Positions 1 to 12,496 of a DNA stretch of 64,000 nt are shown piece after piece; positions within the stretch are counted from its first letter, which is position 1, and the number at the start of each line of letters is the position of its first letter. A program made the translations under genes and the position numbers. The DNA lies in NCBI GenBank assembly GCA_037893225.1, contig JAZGUH010000205.1, positions 754,501-818,500 on the forward strand, in the 5' to 3' direction. The notes under the pieces were generated by a model. The model searched no databases and was not told where the DNA came from. It saw only the letters and a program-made list of their open reading frames with translations. The stretch is from Hippasteria phrygiana (lineage: Eukaryota > Echinodermata > Asteroidea > Valvatida > Goniasteridae).

Positions 1-341
1 ATAGACAGCTTGCAGGCCTAGATCAGCACAATAGACCTACGCTGTTTAGTAGATGAGTAAGTCTAACACTCTCTCTACCTCTGACTCTCCTTCTCTCTTA
101 CTCTCACATTCTAACCCGATCACTAGCACTTGCACTGTAACACTTGCACTGTAACACTTGCACTGTAACACTTGCACTGTAACACTTGCACTGTAACACT
201 TGCACTGTAACACTTGCACTCGAACCTTCACCCTATCACTTCAACTCGAACCTTCACCCTAACACTTGAACTCAAACCCTTAACTCTAACACAAATTTGT
301 ATATTCTTAACTCGCTTACTCTATTTTTTCATCAACTTCAG

Positions 342-481
342 GAGAGATCAACCTCTGGCTCCTGGCTGTCAAGACCTCGAGGCCACCCAAGATCATCATG
401 GACAGAACTGGAATGGCCCAGTGAGATAGACAGCATACAGGCTTAGATGAGCACAATAGACCTACGCTGTTTAGTAGATGA
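342..481 (+). other. Representative 140-nt exon-like block (about 94 copies in window)
   Basis: The block follows a complete 3' splice-site-like tract: TTCTTAACTC about 32 nt upstream as branch-point candidate, a T-rich stretch, then CAACTTCAG. It ends GTAGATGA directly before GTAAGTCT, a near-consensus donor. Copies checked at 342-481 and 1322-1461 are both exactly 140 nt. All three forward frames contain stops: frame 1 at a TAG after about 35 codons, frame 2 at GTGAGATAG, frame 3 at GCCCAGTGA. It is therefore non-coding if spliced as an internal exon, and 140 is not a multiple of three. What it belongs to is unknown; a long non-coding transcript, or fossil exons of a duplicated gene, both fit. 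Confidence 0.6.
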
Positions 482-487
482 GTAAGT
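482..487 (+). promoter_or_regulatory. Representative 5' splice-site-like GTAAGT
   Basis: GTAAGT directly follows the 140-nt block and was seen at every one of the 99 unit ends located in the window. It matches the metazoan U1-pairing consensus on the intron side. The exon side reads GA rather than AG. Whether it is used cannot be seen from DNA. Confidence 0.5.
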
Positions 488-550
488 CTAACACTCTCAC
501 TACCTCTAACTCTCCTTCTCTCTTACTCTCACATTCTAACCCGATGACTA

Positions 551-658
551 GCACTTGCACTGTAACACTTGCACTGTAACACTTGCACTGTAACACTTGC
601 ACTGTAACACTTGCACTGTAACACTTGCACTGTAACACTTGCACTGTAACACTTGCAC
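551..658 (+). repeat. Representative 14-bp minisatellite (CTTGCACTGTAACA)n
   Basis: Tandem copies of the 14-mer CTTGCACTGTAACA lie between the CT-rich segment and the CTCGAACC spacer of each unit. Copy number changes sharply between units, from 2 (near 6230 and 7970) to roughly 28-30 (4834-5220, 7005-7412, 19350-19780). Variant copies CCTGCACTGTAACA cluster near the 3' end of the run, GACTTGCACTGTA copies sit at the very 3' end, and CTCTTGCACTGTA copies lie near the 5' end of certain units. The minus strand has no stop in any frame, which creates spurious ORFs. Confidence 0.95.
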
Positions 659-2788
659 TCGAACCTTTACCCTAACACTTGAACTCAAACCCTTAACTCT
701 AACACTAATTTTAATATTCTTAACTCGCTTACTCTATTTTTCCATCAACTTCAGGAGAGATCAACATCCGGCTCCTGGCTGTCAAGACCTCGAGGCCACC
801 CAAGATCATCATGGACAGAACTGGAATGGCCCAGTGAGATAGACAGCTTGCAGGCCTAGATCCGCACAATAGACCTACGCTGTTTAGTAGATGAGTAAGT
901 CTAACACTCTCACTACCTCTAACTCTCCTTCTCTCTTACTCTCACATTCTAACCCGATGACTAGCACTTGCACTGTAACACTTGCACTGTAACACTTGCA
1001 CTGTAACACTTGCACTGTAACACTTGCACTGTAACACTTGCACTGTAACACTTGCACTGTAACACTTGCACTGTAACACTTGCACTGTAACACTTGCACT
1101 GTAACACTTGCACTGTAACACTTGCACTGTAACACTTGCACTGTAACACTTGCACTGTAACACTTGCACTGTAACACTTGCACTGTAACACCTGCACTGT
1201 AAGACTTGCACTGTAACACTTGCACTCGAACCTTAACCCTAACACTTAAACTCAAACCCTTAACTCTAACACTAATTTTTATATTCTTAACTCGCTTACT
1301 CTATTTTTTCATCAACTTCAGGAGAGATCAACCTCCGGCTCCTGGCTGTCAAGACCTCGAGGCCACCCAAGATCATCATGGACAGAACTGGAATGGCCCA
1401 GTGAGATAGACAGCATACAGGCTTAGATGAGCACAATAGACCTACGCTGTTTAGTAGATGAGTAAGTCTAACACTCTCACTACCTCTAACTCTCCTTCTC
1501 TCTTACTCTCACATTCTAACCCGATGACTAGCACTTGCACTGTAACACTTGCACTGTAACACTTGCACTGTAACACTTGCACTGTAACACTTGCACTGTA
1601 ACACTTGCACTGTAACACTTGCACTGTAACACTTGCACTGTAACACTTGCACTGTAACACTTGCACTGTAACACTTGCACTGTAACACTTGCACTGTAAC
1701 ACTTGCACTGTAACACCTGCACTGTAACACCTGCACTGTAACACCTGCACTGTAACACTTGCACTGTAACACCTGCACTGTAACACTTGCACTGTAACAC
1801 TTGCACTCGAACCTTAACCCTAACACTTAAACTCAAACCCTTAACTCTAACACTAATTTTTATATTCTTAACTCGCTTACTCTATTTTTTCATCAACTTC
1901 AGGAGAGATCAACCTCCGGCTCCTGGCTGTCAAGACCTCGAGGCCACCCAAGATCATCATGGACAGAACTGGAATGGCCCAGTGAGATAGACAGCATACA
2001 GGCTTAGATGAGCACAATAGACCTACGCTGTTTAGTAGATGAGTAAGTCTAACACTCTCACTACCTCTAACTCTCCTTCTCTCTTACTCTCACATTCTAA
2101 CCCGATGACTAGCACTTGCACTGTAACACTTGCACTGTAACACTTGCACTGTAACACTTGCACTGTAACACTTGCACTGTAACACTTGCACTGTAACACT
2201 TGCACTGTAACACTTGCACTGTAACACTTGCACTGTAACACTTGCACTGTAACACTTGCACTGTAACACTTGCACTGTAACACTTGCACTGTAACACTTG
2301 CACTGTAACACTTGCACTGTAACATTGCACTGTAACACTTGAACTCAAACCCTTAACTCTAACACTAATTTTAATATTCTTAACTCGCTTACTCTATTTT
2401 TCCATCAACTTCAGGAGAGATCAACATCCGGCTCCTGGCTGTCAAGACCTCGAGGCCACCCAAGATCATCATGGACAGAACTGGAATGGCCCAGTGAGAT
2501 AGACAGCTTGCAGGCCTAGATCCGCACAATAGACCTACGCTGTTTAGTAGATGAGTAAGTCTAACACTCTCTCTACCTCTGACTCTCCTTCTCTCTTACT
2601 CTCACATTCTAACCCAATCACTAGCACTTGCACTGTAACACTTGCACTGTAACACTTGCACTGTAACACTTGCACTGTAACACTTGCACTGTAACACTTG
2701 CACTGTAACACTTGCACTCGAACCTTCACCCTATCACTTCAACTCGAACCTTCACCCTATCACTTGAACTCAAACCCTTAACTCTAAC

Positions 2789-2831
2789 AGGCCTAAATCA
2801 GCACAATAGACCTACGCTGTTTAGTAGATGA
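2789..2831 (+). repeat. Acceptor-less truncated exon-like block, copy 1
   Basis: The spacer CTCTAACA runs directly into AGGCCTAAATCAGC, so the acceptor and the first 97 nt of the 140-nt block are missing and only the last 43 nt plus GTAAGT remain. The CTAAATC variant marks this lineage; full blocks read CTAGATC. In this copy the following minisatellite is still long, unlike the other four truncated copies. Confidence 0.85.
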
Positions 2832-5800
2832 GTAAGTCTAACACTCTCTCTACCTCTGACTCTCCTTCTCTCTTACTCTCACATTCTAACCCGATCACTA
2901 GCACTTGCACTGTAACACTTGCACTGTAACACTTGCACTGTAACACTTGCACTGTAACACTTGCACTGTAACACTTGCACTGTAACACTTGCACTGTAAC
3001 ACTTGCACTGTAACACTTGCACTGTAACACTTGCACTGTAACACTTGCACTGTAACACTTGCACTGTAACACTTGAACTCAAACCCTTAACTCTAACACT
3101 AATTTTAATATTCCTAACTCGCTTACTTTATTTTTTTCATCAACTTCAGGAGAGATCAACATCTGGCTCCTGGCTGTCAAGTCCTCGAGGCCACCCAAGA
3201 TCATCATGGACAGAACTGGAATGGCCCAGTGAGATAGACAGCTTGCAGGCCTAGATCAGCACAATAGACCTACGCTGTTTAGTAGATGAGTAAGTCTAAC
3301 ACTCTCTCTACCTCTGACTCTCCTTCTCTCTTACTCTCACATTCTAACCCGATCACTAGCACTTGCACTGTAACACTTGCACTGTAACACTTGCACTGTA
3401 ACACTTGCACTGTAACACTTGCACTGTAACACTTGCACTGTAACACTTGCACTGTAACACTTGCACTCGAACCTTCACCCTATCACTTCAACTCGAACCT
3501 TCACCCTAACACTTGAACTCAAACCCTTAACTCTAACACAAATTTGTATATTCTTAACTCGCTTACTCTATTTTTTCATCAACTTCAGGAGAGATCAACC
3601 TCTGGCTCCTGGCTGTCAAGACCTCGAGGCCACCCAAGATCATCATGGACAGAACTGGAATGGCCCAGTGAGATAGACAGCATACAGGCTTAGATGAGCA
3701 CAATAGACCTACGCTGTTTAGTAGATGAGTAAGTCTAACACTCTCACTACCTCTAACTCTCCTTCTCTCTTACTCTCACATTCTAACCCGATGACTAGCA
3801 CTTGCACTGTAACACTTGCACTGTAACACTTGCACTGTAACTCTTGCACTGTAACTCTTGCACTGTAACACTTGCACTGTAACACTTGCACTGTAACACT
3901 TGCACTGTAACACTTGCACTGTAACACTTGCACTGTAACACTTGCACTGTAACACTTGCACTGTAACACTTGCACTGTAACACTTGCACTGTAACACTTG
4001 CACTCGAACCTTTACCCTAACAGTTGAACTCAAACCCTTAACTCTAACACTAATTTTAATATTCTTAACTCGCTTACTCTATTTTTCCATCAACTTCAGG
4101 AGAGATCAACATCCGGCTCCTGGCTGTCAAGACCTCGAGGCCACCCAAGATCATCATGGACAGAACTGGAATGGCCCAGTGAGATAGACAGCTTGCAGGC
4201 CTAGATCCGCACAATAGACCTACGCTGTTTAGTAGATGAGTAAGTCTAACACTCTCACTACCTCTAACTCTCCTTCTCTCTTACTCTCACATTCTAACCC
4301 GATGACTAGCACTTGCACTGTAACACTTGCACTGTAACACTTGCACTGTAACACTTGCACTGTAACACTTGCACTGTAACACTTGCACTGTAACACTTGC
4401 ACTGTAACACTTGCACTGTAACACTTGCACTGTAACACTTGCACTGTAACACTTGCACTGTAACACTTGCACTGTAACACCTGCACTGTAACACCTGCAC
4501 TGTAAGACTTGCACTGTAACACTTGCACTCGAACCTTAACCCTAACACTTAAACTCAAACCCTTAACTCTAACACTAATTTTTATATTCTTAACTCGCTT
4601 ACTCTATTTTTTCATCAACTTCAGGAGAGATCAACCTCCGGCTCCTGGCTGTCAAGACCTCGAGGCCACCCAAGATCATCATGGACAGAACTGGAATGGC
4701 CCAGTGAGATAGACAGCATACAGGCTTAGATGAGCACAATAGACCTACGCTGTTTAGTAGATGAGTAAGTCTAACACTCTCACTACCTCTAACTCTCCTT
4801 CTCTCTTACTCTCACATTCTAACCCGATGACTAGCACTTGCACTGTAACACTTGCACTGTAACACTTGCACTGTAACACTTGCACTGTAACACTTGCACT
4901 GTAACACTTGCACTGTAACACTTGCACTGTAACACTTGCACTGTAACACTTGCACTGTAACACTTGCACTGTAACACTTGCACTGTAACACTTGCACTGT
5001 AACACTTGCACTGTAACACCTGCACTGTAACACTTGCACTGTAACACTTGCACTGTAACACTTGCACTGTAACACTTGCACTGTAACACCTGCACTGTAA
5101 CACCTGCACTGTAACACCTGCACTGTAACACCTGCACTGTAACACTTGCACTGTAACACTTGCACTGTAACACTTGCACTGTAACACCTGCACTGTAACA
5201 CTTGCACTGTAACACTTGCACTCGAACCTTAACCCTAACACTTAAACTCAAACCCTTAACTCTAACACTAATTTTTATATTCTTAACTCGCTTACTCTAT
5301 TTTTTCATCAACTTCAGGAGAGATCAACCTCCGGCTCCTGGCTGTCAAGACCTCGAGGCCACCCAAGATCATCATGGACAGAACTGGAATGGCCCAGTGA
5401 GATAGACAGCATACAGGCTTAGATGAGCACAATAGACCTACGCTGTTTAGTAGATGAGTAAGTCTAACACTCTCACTACCTCTAACTCTCCTTCTCTCTT
5501 ACTCTCACATTCTAACCCGATGACTAGCACTTGCACTGTAACACTTGCACTGTAACACTTGCACTGTAACACTTGCACTGTAACACTTGCACTGTAACAC
5601 TTGCACTGTAACACTTGCACTGTAACACTTGCACTGTAACACTTGCACTGTAACACTTGCACTGTAACACTTGAACTCAAACCCTTAACTCTAACACTAA
5701 TTTTAATATTCTTAACTCGCTTACTCTATTTTTCCATCAACTTCAGGAGAGATCAACATCCGGCTCCTGGCTGTCAAGACCTCGAGGCCACCCAAGATCA

Positions 5801-6106
5801 TCATGGACAGAACTGGAATGGCCCAGTGAGATAGACAGCTTGCAGGCCTAGATCCGCACAATAGACCTACGCTGTTTAGTAGATGAGTAAGTCTAACACT
5901 CTCTCTACCTCTGACTCTCCTTCTCTCTTACTCTCACATTCTAACCCAATCACTAGCACTTGCACTGTAACACTTGCACTGTAACACTTGCACTGTAACA
6001 CTTGCACTGTAACACTTGCACTGTAACACTTGCACTCGAACCTTCACCCTATCACTTCAACTCGAACCTTCACCCTATCACTTGAACTCAAACCCTTAAC
6101 TCTAAC

Positions 6107-6149
6107 AGGCCTAAATCAGCACAATAGACCTACGCTGTTTAGTAGATGA
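6107..6149 (+). repeat. Acceptor-less truncated exon-like block, copy 2
   Basis: It has the same 43-nt remnant and junction as the copy at 2789-2831. It is followed by only two 14-mers and then CACTTAACTC, a second shared deletion that places it with copies 3 to 5. Confidence 0.85.
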
Positions 6150-7385
6150 GTAAGTCTAACACTCTCTCTACCTCTGACTCTCCTTCTCTCTTACTCTCAC
6201 ATTCTAACCCGATCACTAGCACTTGCACTGTAACACTTGCACTGTAACACTTAACTCTAACACTAATTTTAATATTCCTAACTCGCTTACTTTATTTTTT
6301 TCATCAACTTCAGGAGAGATCAACATCTGGCTCCTGGCTGTCAAGTCCTCGAGGCCACCCAAGATCATCATGGACAGAACTGGAATGGCCCAGTGAGATA
6401 GACAGCTTGCAGGCCTAGATCAGCACAATAGACCTACGCTGTTTAGTAGATGAGTAAGTCTAACACTCTCTCTACCTCTGACTCTCCTTCTCTCTTACTC
6501 TCACATTCTAACCCGATCACTAGCACTTGCACTGTAACACTTGCACTGTAACACTTGCACTGTAACACTTGCACTGTAACACTTGCACTGTAACACTTGC
6601 ACTGTAACACTTGCACTGTAACACTTGCACTGTAACACTTGCACTGTAACACTTGCACTGTAACACTTGCACTCGAACCTTCACCCTATCACTTCAACTC
6701 GAACCTTCACCCTAACACTTGAACTCAAACCCTTAACTCTAACACAAATTTGTATATTCTTAACTCGCTTACTCTATTTTTTCATCAACTTCAGGAGAGA
6801 TCAACCTCTGGCTCCTGGCTGTCAAGACCTCGAGGCCACCCAAGATCATCATGGACAGAACTGGAATGGCCCAGTGAGATAGACAGCATACAGGCTTAGA
6901 TGAGCACAATAGACCTACGCTGTTTAGTAGATGAGTAAGTCTAACACTCTCACTACCTCTAACTCTCCTTCTCTCTTACTCTCACATTCTAACCCGATGA
7001 CTAGCACTTGCACTGTAACACTTGCACTGTAACACTTGCACTGTAACTCTTGCACTGTAACTCTTGCACTGTAACACTTGCACTGTAACACTTGCACTGT
7101 AACACTTGCACTGTAACACTTGCACTGTAACACTTGCACTGTAACACTTGCACTGTAACACTTGCACTGTAACACTTGCACTGTAACACTTGCACTGTAA
7201 CACTTGCACTGTAACACTTGCACTGTAACACTTGCACTGTAACACTTGCACTGTAACACTTGCACTGTAACACTTGCACTGTAACACTTGCACTGTAACA
7301 CCTGCACTGTAACACCTGCACTGTAACACTTGCACTGTAACACTTGCACTGTAACACTTGCACTGTAACACTTGCACTGTAACAC

Positions 7386-10300
7386 TTGCACTGTAACACT
7401 TGCACTGTAACACTTGAACTCAAACCCTTAACTCTAACACTAATTTTAATATTCTTAACTCGCTTACTCTATTTTTCCATCAACTTCAGGAGAGATCAAC
7501 ATCCGGCTCCTGGCTGTCAAGACCTCGAGGCCACCCAAGATCATCATGGACAGAACTGGAATGGCCCAGTGAGATAGACAGCTTGCAGGCCTAGATCCGC
7601 ACAATAGACCTACGCTGTTTAGTAGATGAGTAAGTCTAACACTCTCTCTACCTCTGACTCTCCTTCTCTCTTACTCTCACATTCTAACCCAATCACTAGC
7701 ACTTGCACTGTAACACTTGCACTGTAACACTTGCACTGTAACACTTGCACTGTAACACTTGCACTGTAACACTTGCACTCGAACCTTCACCCTATCACTT
7801 CAACTCGAACCTTCACCCTATCACTTGAACTCAAACCCTTAACTCTAACAGGCCTAAATCAGCACAATAGACCTACGCTGTTTAGTAGATGAGTAAGTCT
7901 AACACTCTCTCTACCTCTGACTCTCCTTCTCTCTTACTCTCACATTCTAACCCGATCACTAGCACTTGCACTGTAACACTTGCACTGTAACACTTAACTC
8001 TAACACTAATTTTAATATTCCTAACTCGCTTACTTTATTTTTTTCATCAACTTCAGGAGAGATCAACATCTGGCTCCTGGCTGTCAAGTCCTCGAGGCCA
8101 CCCAAGATCATCATGGACAGAACTGGAATGGCCCAGTGAGATAGACAGCTTGCAGGCCTAGATCAGCACAATAGACCTACGCTGTTTAGTAGATGAGTAA
8201 GTCTAACACTCTCTCTACCTCTGACTCTCCTTCTCTCTTACTCTCACATTCTAACCCGATCACTAGCACTTGCACTGTAACACTTGCACTGTAACACTTG
8301 CACTGTAACACTTGCACTGTAACACTTGCACTGTAACACTTGCACTGTAACACTTGCACTGTAACACTTGCACTGTAACACTTGCACTCGAACCTTCACC
8401 CTATCACTTCAACTCGAACCTTCACCCTAACACTTGAACTCAAACCCTTAACTCTAACACAAATTTGTATATTCTTAACTCGCTTACTCTATTTTTTCAT
8501 CAACTTCAGGAGAGATCAACCTCTGGCTCCTGGCTGTCAAGACCTCGAGGCCACCCAAGATCATCATGGACAGAACTGGAATGGCCCAGTGAGATAGACA
8601 GCATACAGGCTTAGATGAGCACAATAGACCTACGCTGTTTAGTAGATGAGTAAGTCTAACACTCTCACTACCTCTAACTCTCCTTCTCTCTTACTCTCAC
8701 ATTCTAACCCGATGACTAGCACTTGCACTGTAACACTTGCACTGTAACACTTGCACTGTAACTCTTGCACTGTAACTCTTGCACTGTAACACTTGCACTG
8801 TAACACTTGCACTGTAACACTTGCACTGTAACACTTGCACTGTAACACTTGCACTGTAACACTTGCACTGTAACACTTGCACTGTAACACTTGCACTGTA
8901 ACACCTGCACTGTAACACCTGCACTGTAACACTTGCACTGTAACACTTGCACTCGAACCTTAACCCTAACACTTAAACTCAAACCCTTAACTCTAACACT
9001 AATTTTTATATTCTTAACTCGCTTACTCTATTTTTTCATCAACTTCAGGAGAGATCAACCTCCGGCTCCTGGCTGTCAAGACCTCGAGGCCACCCAAGAT
9101 CATCATGGACAGAACTGGAATGGCCCAGTGAGATAGACAGCATACAGGCTTAGATGAGCACAATAGACCTACGCTGTTTAGTAGATGAGTAAGTCTAACA
9201 CTCTCACTACCTCTAACTCTCCTTCTCTCTTACTCTCACATTCTAACCCGATGACTAGCACTTGCACTGTAACACTTGCACTGTAACACTTGCACTGTAA
9301 CACTTGCACTGTAACACTTGCACTGTAACACTTGCACTGTAACACTTGCACTGTAACACTTGCACTGTAACACTTGCACTGTAACACTTGCACTGTAACA
9401 CTTGCACTCGAACCTTAACCCTAACACTTGCACTGTAACACTTGCACTGTAACACTTGCACTGTAACACTTGCACTGTAACACTTGCACTCGAACCTTAA
9501 CCCTAACACTTGCACTGTAACACTTGAACTCAAACCCTTAACTCTAACACTAATTTTAATATTCCTAACTCGCTTACTTTATTTTTTTCATCAACTTCAG
9601 GAGAGATCAACATCTGGCTCCTGGCTGTCAAGTCCTCGAGGCCACCCAAGATCATCATGGACAGAACTGGAATGGCCCAGTGAGATAGACAGCTTGCAGG
9701 CCTAGATCAGCACAATAGACCTACGCTGTTTAGTAGATGAGTAAGTCTAACACTCTCTCTACCTCTGACTCTCCTTCTCTCTTACTCTCACATTCTAACC
9801 CGATCACTAGCACTTGCACTGTAACACTTGCACTGTAACACTTGCACTGTAACACTTGCACTGTAACACTTGCACTGTAACACTTGCACTGTAACACTTG
9901 CACTGTAACACTTGCACTGTAACACTTGCACTCGATCCTTAACCCTAACACTTAAACTCAAACCCTTAACTCTAACACTAATTTTTATATTCTTAACTCG
10001 CTTACTCTATTTTTTCATCAACTTCAGGAGAGATCAACCTCCGGCTCCTGGCTGTCAAGACCTCGAGGCCACCCAAGATCATCATGGACAGAACTGGAAT
10101 GGCCCAGTGAGATAGACAGCATACAGGCTTAGATGAGCACAATAGACCTACGCTGTTTAGTAGATGAGTAAGTCTAACACTCTCACTACCTCTAACTCTC
10201 CTTCTCTCTTACTCTCACATTCTAACCCGATGACTAGCACTTGCACTGTAACACTTGCACTGTAACACTTGCACTGTAACACTTGCACTGTAACACTGCA

Positions 10301-11240
10301 CTGTAACACTTGCACTGTAACACTTGCACTGTAACACTTGCACTGTAACACTTGCACTGTAACACTTGCACTGTAACACTTGCACTGTAACACTTGCACT
10401 GTAACACTTGCACTCGAACCTTAACCCTAACACTTGCACTGTAACACTGTAACACTTGCACTGTAACACTTGCACTGTAACACTTGCACTGTAACACTTG
10501 CACTCGAACCTTAACCCTAACACTTGCACTGTAACACTTGCACTGTAACACTTGAACTCAAACCCTTAACTCTAACACTAATTTTAATATTCCTAACTCG
10601 CTTACTTAATTTTTTTCATCAACTTCAGGAGAGATCAACATCTGGCTCCTGGCTGTCAAGTCCTCGAGGCCACCCAAGATCATCATGGACAGAACTGGAA
10701 TGGCCCAGTGAGATAGACAGCTTGCAGGCCTAGATCAGCACAATAGACCTACGCTGTTTAGTAGATGAGTAAGTCTAACACTCTCTCTACCTCTGACTCT
10801 CCTTCTCTCTTACTCTCACATTCTAACCCGATCACTAGCACTTGCACTGTAACACTTGCACTGTAACACTTGCACTGTAACACTTGCACTGTAACACTTG
10901 CACTGTAACACTTGCACTGTAACACTTGCACTGTAACACTTGCACTGTAACACTTGCACTGTAACACTTGCACTGTAACACTTGCACTGTAACACTTGCA
11001 CTGTAACACTTGCACTCGATCCTTAACCCTAACACTTAAACTCAAACCCTTAACTCTAACACTAATTTTTATATTCTTAACTCGCTTACTCTATTTTTTC
11101 ATCAACTTCAGGAGAGATCAACCTCCGGCTCCTGGCTGTCAAGACCTCGAGGCCACCCAAGATCATCATGGACAGAACTGGAATGGCCCAGTGAGATAGA
11201 CAGCATACAGGCTTAGATGAGCACAATAGACCTACGCTGT
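7386..11240 (+). repeat. Higher-order repeat copy A (~3.85 kb)
   Basis: The ordered series of unit subtypes and spacings in this segment recurs at 11990 and 21349. Corresponding anchor points 7386, 8382, 8933, 9484, 9912, 10524 and 10996 are offset from copy B by 4604 or 4618 bp; the 14-bp difference is one minisatellite copy. It contains the truncated block at 7850. Ends are approximate because neighbouring units are similar. Confidence 0.8.
7850..7892 (+). repeat. Acceptor-less truncated exon-like block, copy 3
   Basis: It has the same 43-nt remnant and junction, followed by the same short two-copy minisatellite as copy 2. It lies inside higher-order repeat copy A. Confidence 0.85.
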
Positions 11241-12453
11241 TTAGTAGATGAGTAAGTCTAACACTCTCACTACCTCTAACTCTCCTTCTCTCTTACTCTC
11301 ACATTCTAACCCGATGACTAGCACTTGCACTGTAACACTTGCACTGTAACACTTGCACTGTAACACTTGCACTGTAACACTTGCACTGTAACACTTGCAC
11401 TGTAACACTTGCACTGTAACACTTGCACTGTAACACTTGCACTGTAACACTTGCACTGTAACACTTGCACTGTAACACCTGCACTGTAACACCTGCACTG
11501 TAACACTTGCACTGTAACACTTGCACAGTAACACTTGCACTGTAACACCTGCACTGTAACACTTGCACTGTAACACTTGCACTCGAACCTTAACCCTAAC
11601 ACTTAAACTCAAACCCTTAACTCTAACACTAATTTTTATATTCTTAACTCGCTTACTCTATTTTTTCATCAACTTCAGGAGAGATCAACCTCCGGCTCCT
11701 GGCTGTCAAGACCTCGAGGCCACCCAAGATCATCATGGACAGAACTGGAATGGCCCAGTGAGATAGACAGCATACAGGCTTAGATGAGCACAATAGACCT
11801 ACGCTGTTTAGTAGATGAGTAAGTCTAACACTCTCACTACCTCTAACTCTCCTTCTCTCTTACTCTCACATTCTAACCCGATGACTAGCACTTGCACTGT
11901 AACACTTGCACTGTAACACTTGCACTGTAACACTTGCACTGTAACACTTGCACTGTAACACTTGCACTGTAACACTTGCACTGTAACACTTGCACTGTAA
12001 CACTTGCACTGTAACACTTGAACTCAAACCCTTAACTCTAACACTAATTTTAATATTCTTAACTCGCTTACTCTATTTTTCCATCAACTTCAGGAGAGAT
12101 CAACATCCGGCTCCTGGCTGTCAAGACCTCGAGGCCACCCAAGATCATCATGGACAGAACTGGAATGGCCCAGTGAGATAGACAGCTTGCAGGCCTAGAT
12201 CCGCACAATAGACCTACGCTGTTTAGTAGATGAGTAAGTCTAACACTCTCTCTACCTCTGACTCTCCTTCTCTCTTACTCTCACATTCTAACCCAATCAC
12301 TAGCACTTGCACTGTAACACTTGCACTGTAACACTTGCACTGTAACACTTGCACTGTAACACTTGCACTGTAACACTTGCACTCGAACCTTCACCCTATC
12401 ACTTCAACTCGAACCTTCACCCTATCACTTGAACTCAAACCCTTAACTCTAAC

Positions 12454-12496
12454 AGGCCTAAATCAGCACAATAGACCTACGCTGTTTAGTAGATGA
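12454..12496 (+). repeat. Acceptor-less truncated exon-like block, copy 4
   Basis: It has the same 43-nt remnant and short following minisatellite. It lies in higher-order repeat copy B, 4604 bp from copy 3. Confidence 0.85.

Noticed and set aside
240..300. Telomeric DNA (AACCCTAAC, CCCTAACAC motifs)
   Set aside because: Each unit has only single degenerate CCCTAA-like motifs in spacers, with no run of tandem TTAGGG or CCCTAA.
884..1255. Long minus-strand ORFs of VTVQVLQCKCYSAS repeats throughout the arrays (here and in most units)
   Set aside because: They arise because a 14-bp repeat without stops on the minus strand is open in all three frames and always encodes the same 14-residue cycle. 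All frames are open equally, lengths follow minisatellite copy number, and there is no independent coding signal.
1206..1409. Plus-strand ORFs of 63-76 aa starting MHCNTCT or MHSNL in most units
   Set aside because: They start inside the minisatellite and read through the acceptor-like tract into the 140-nt block, then stop. They depend on unspliced DNA and their frame in the block changes between units (FFINFRRDQ against FFHQLQERST).
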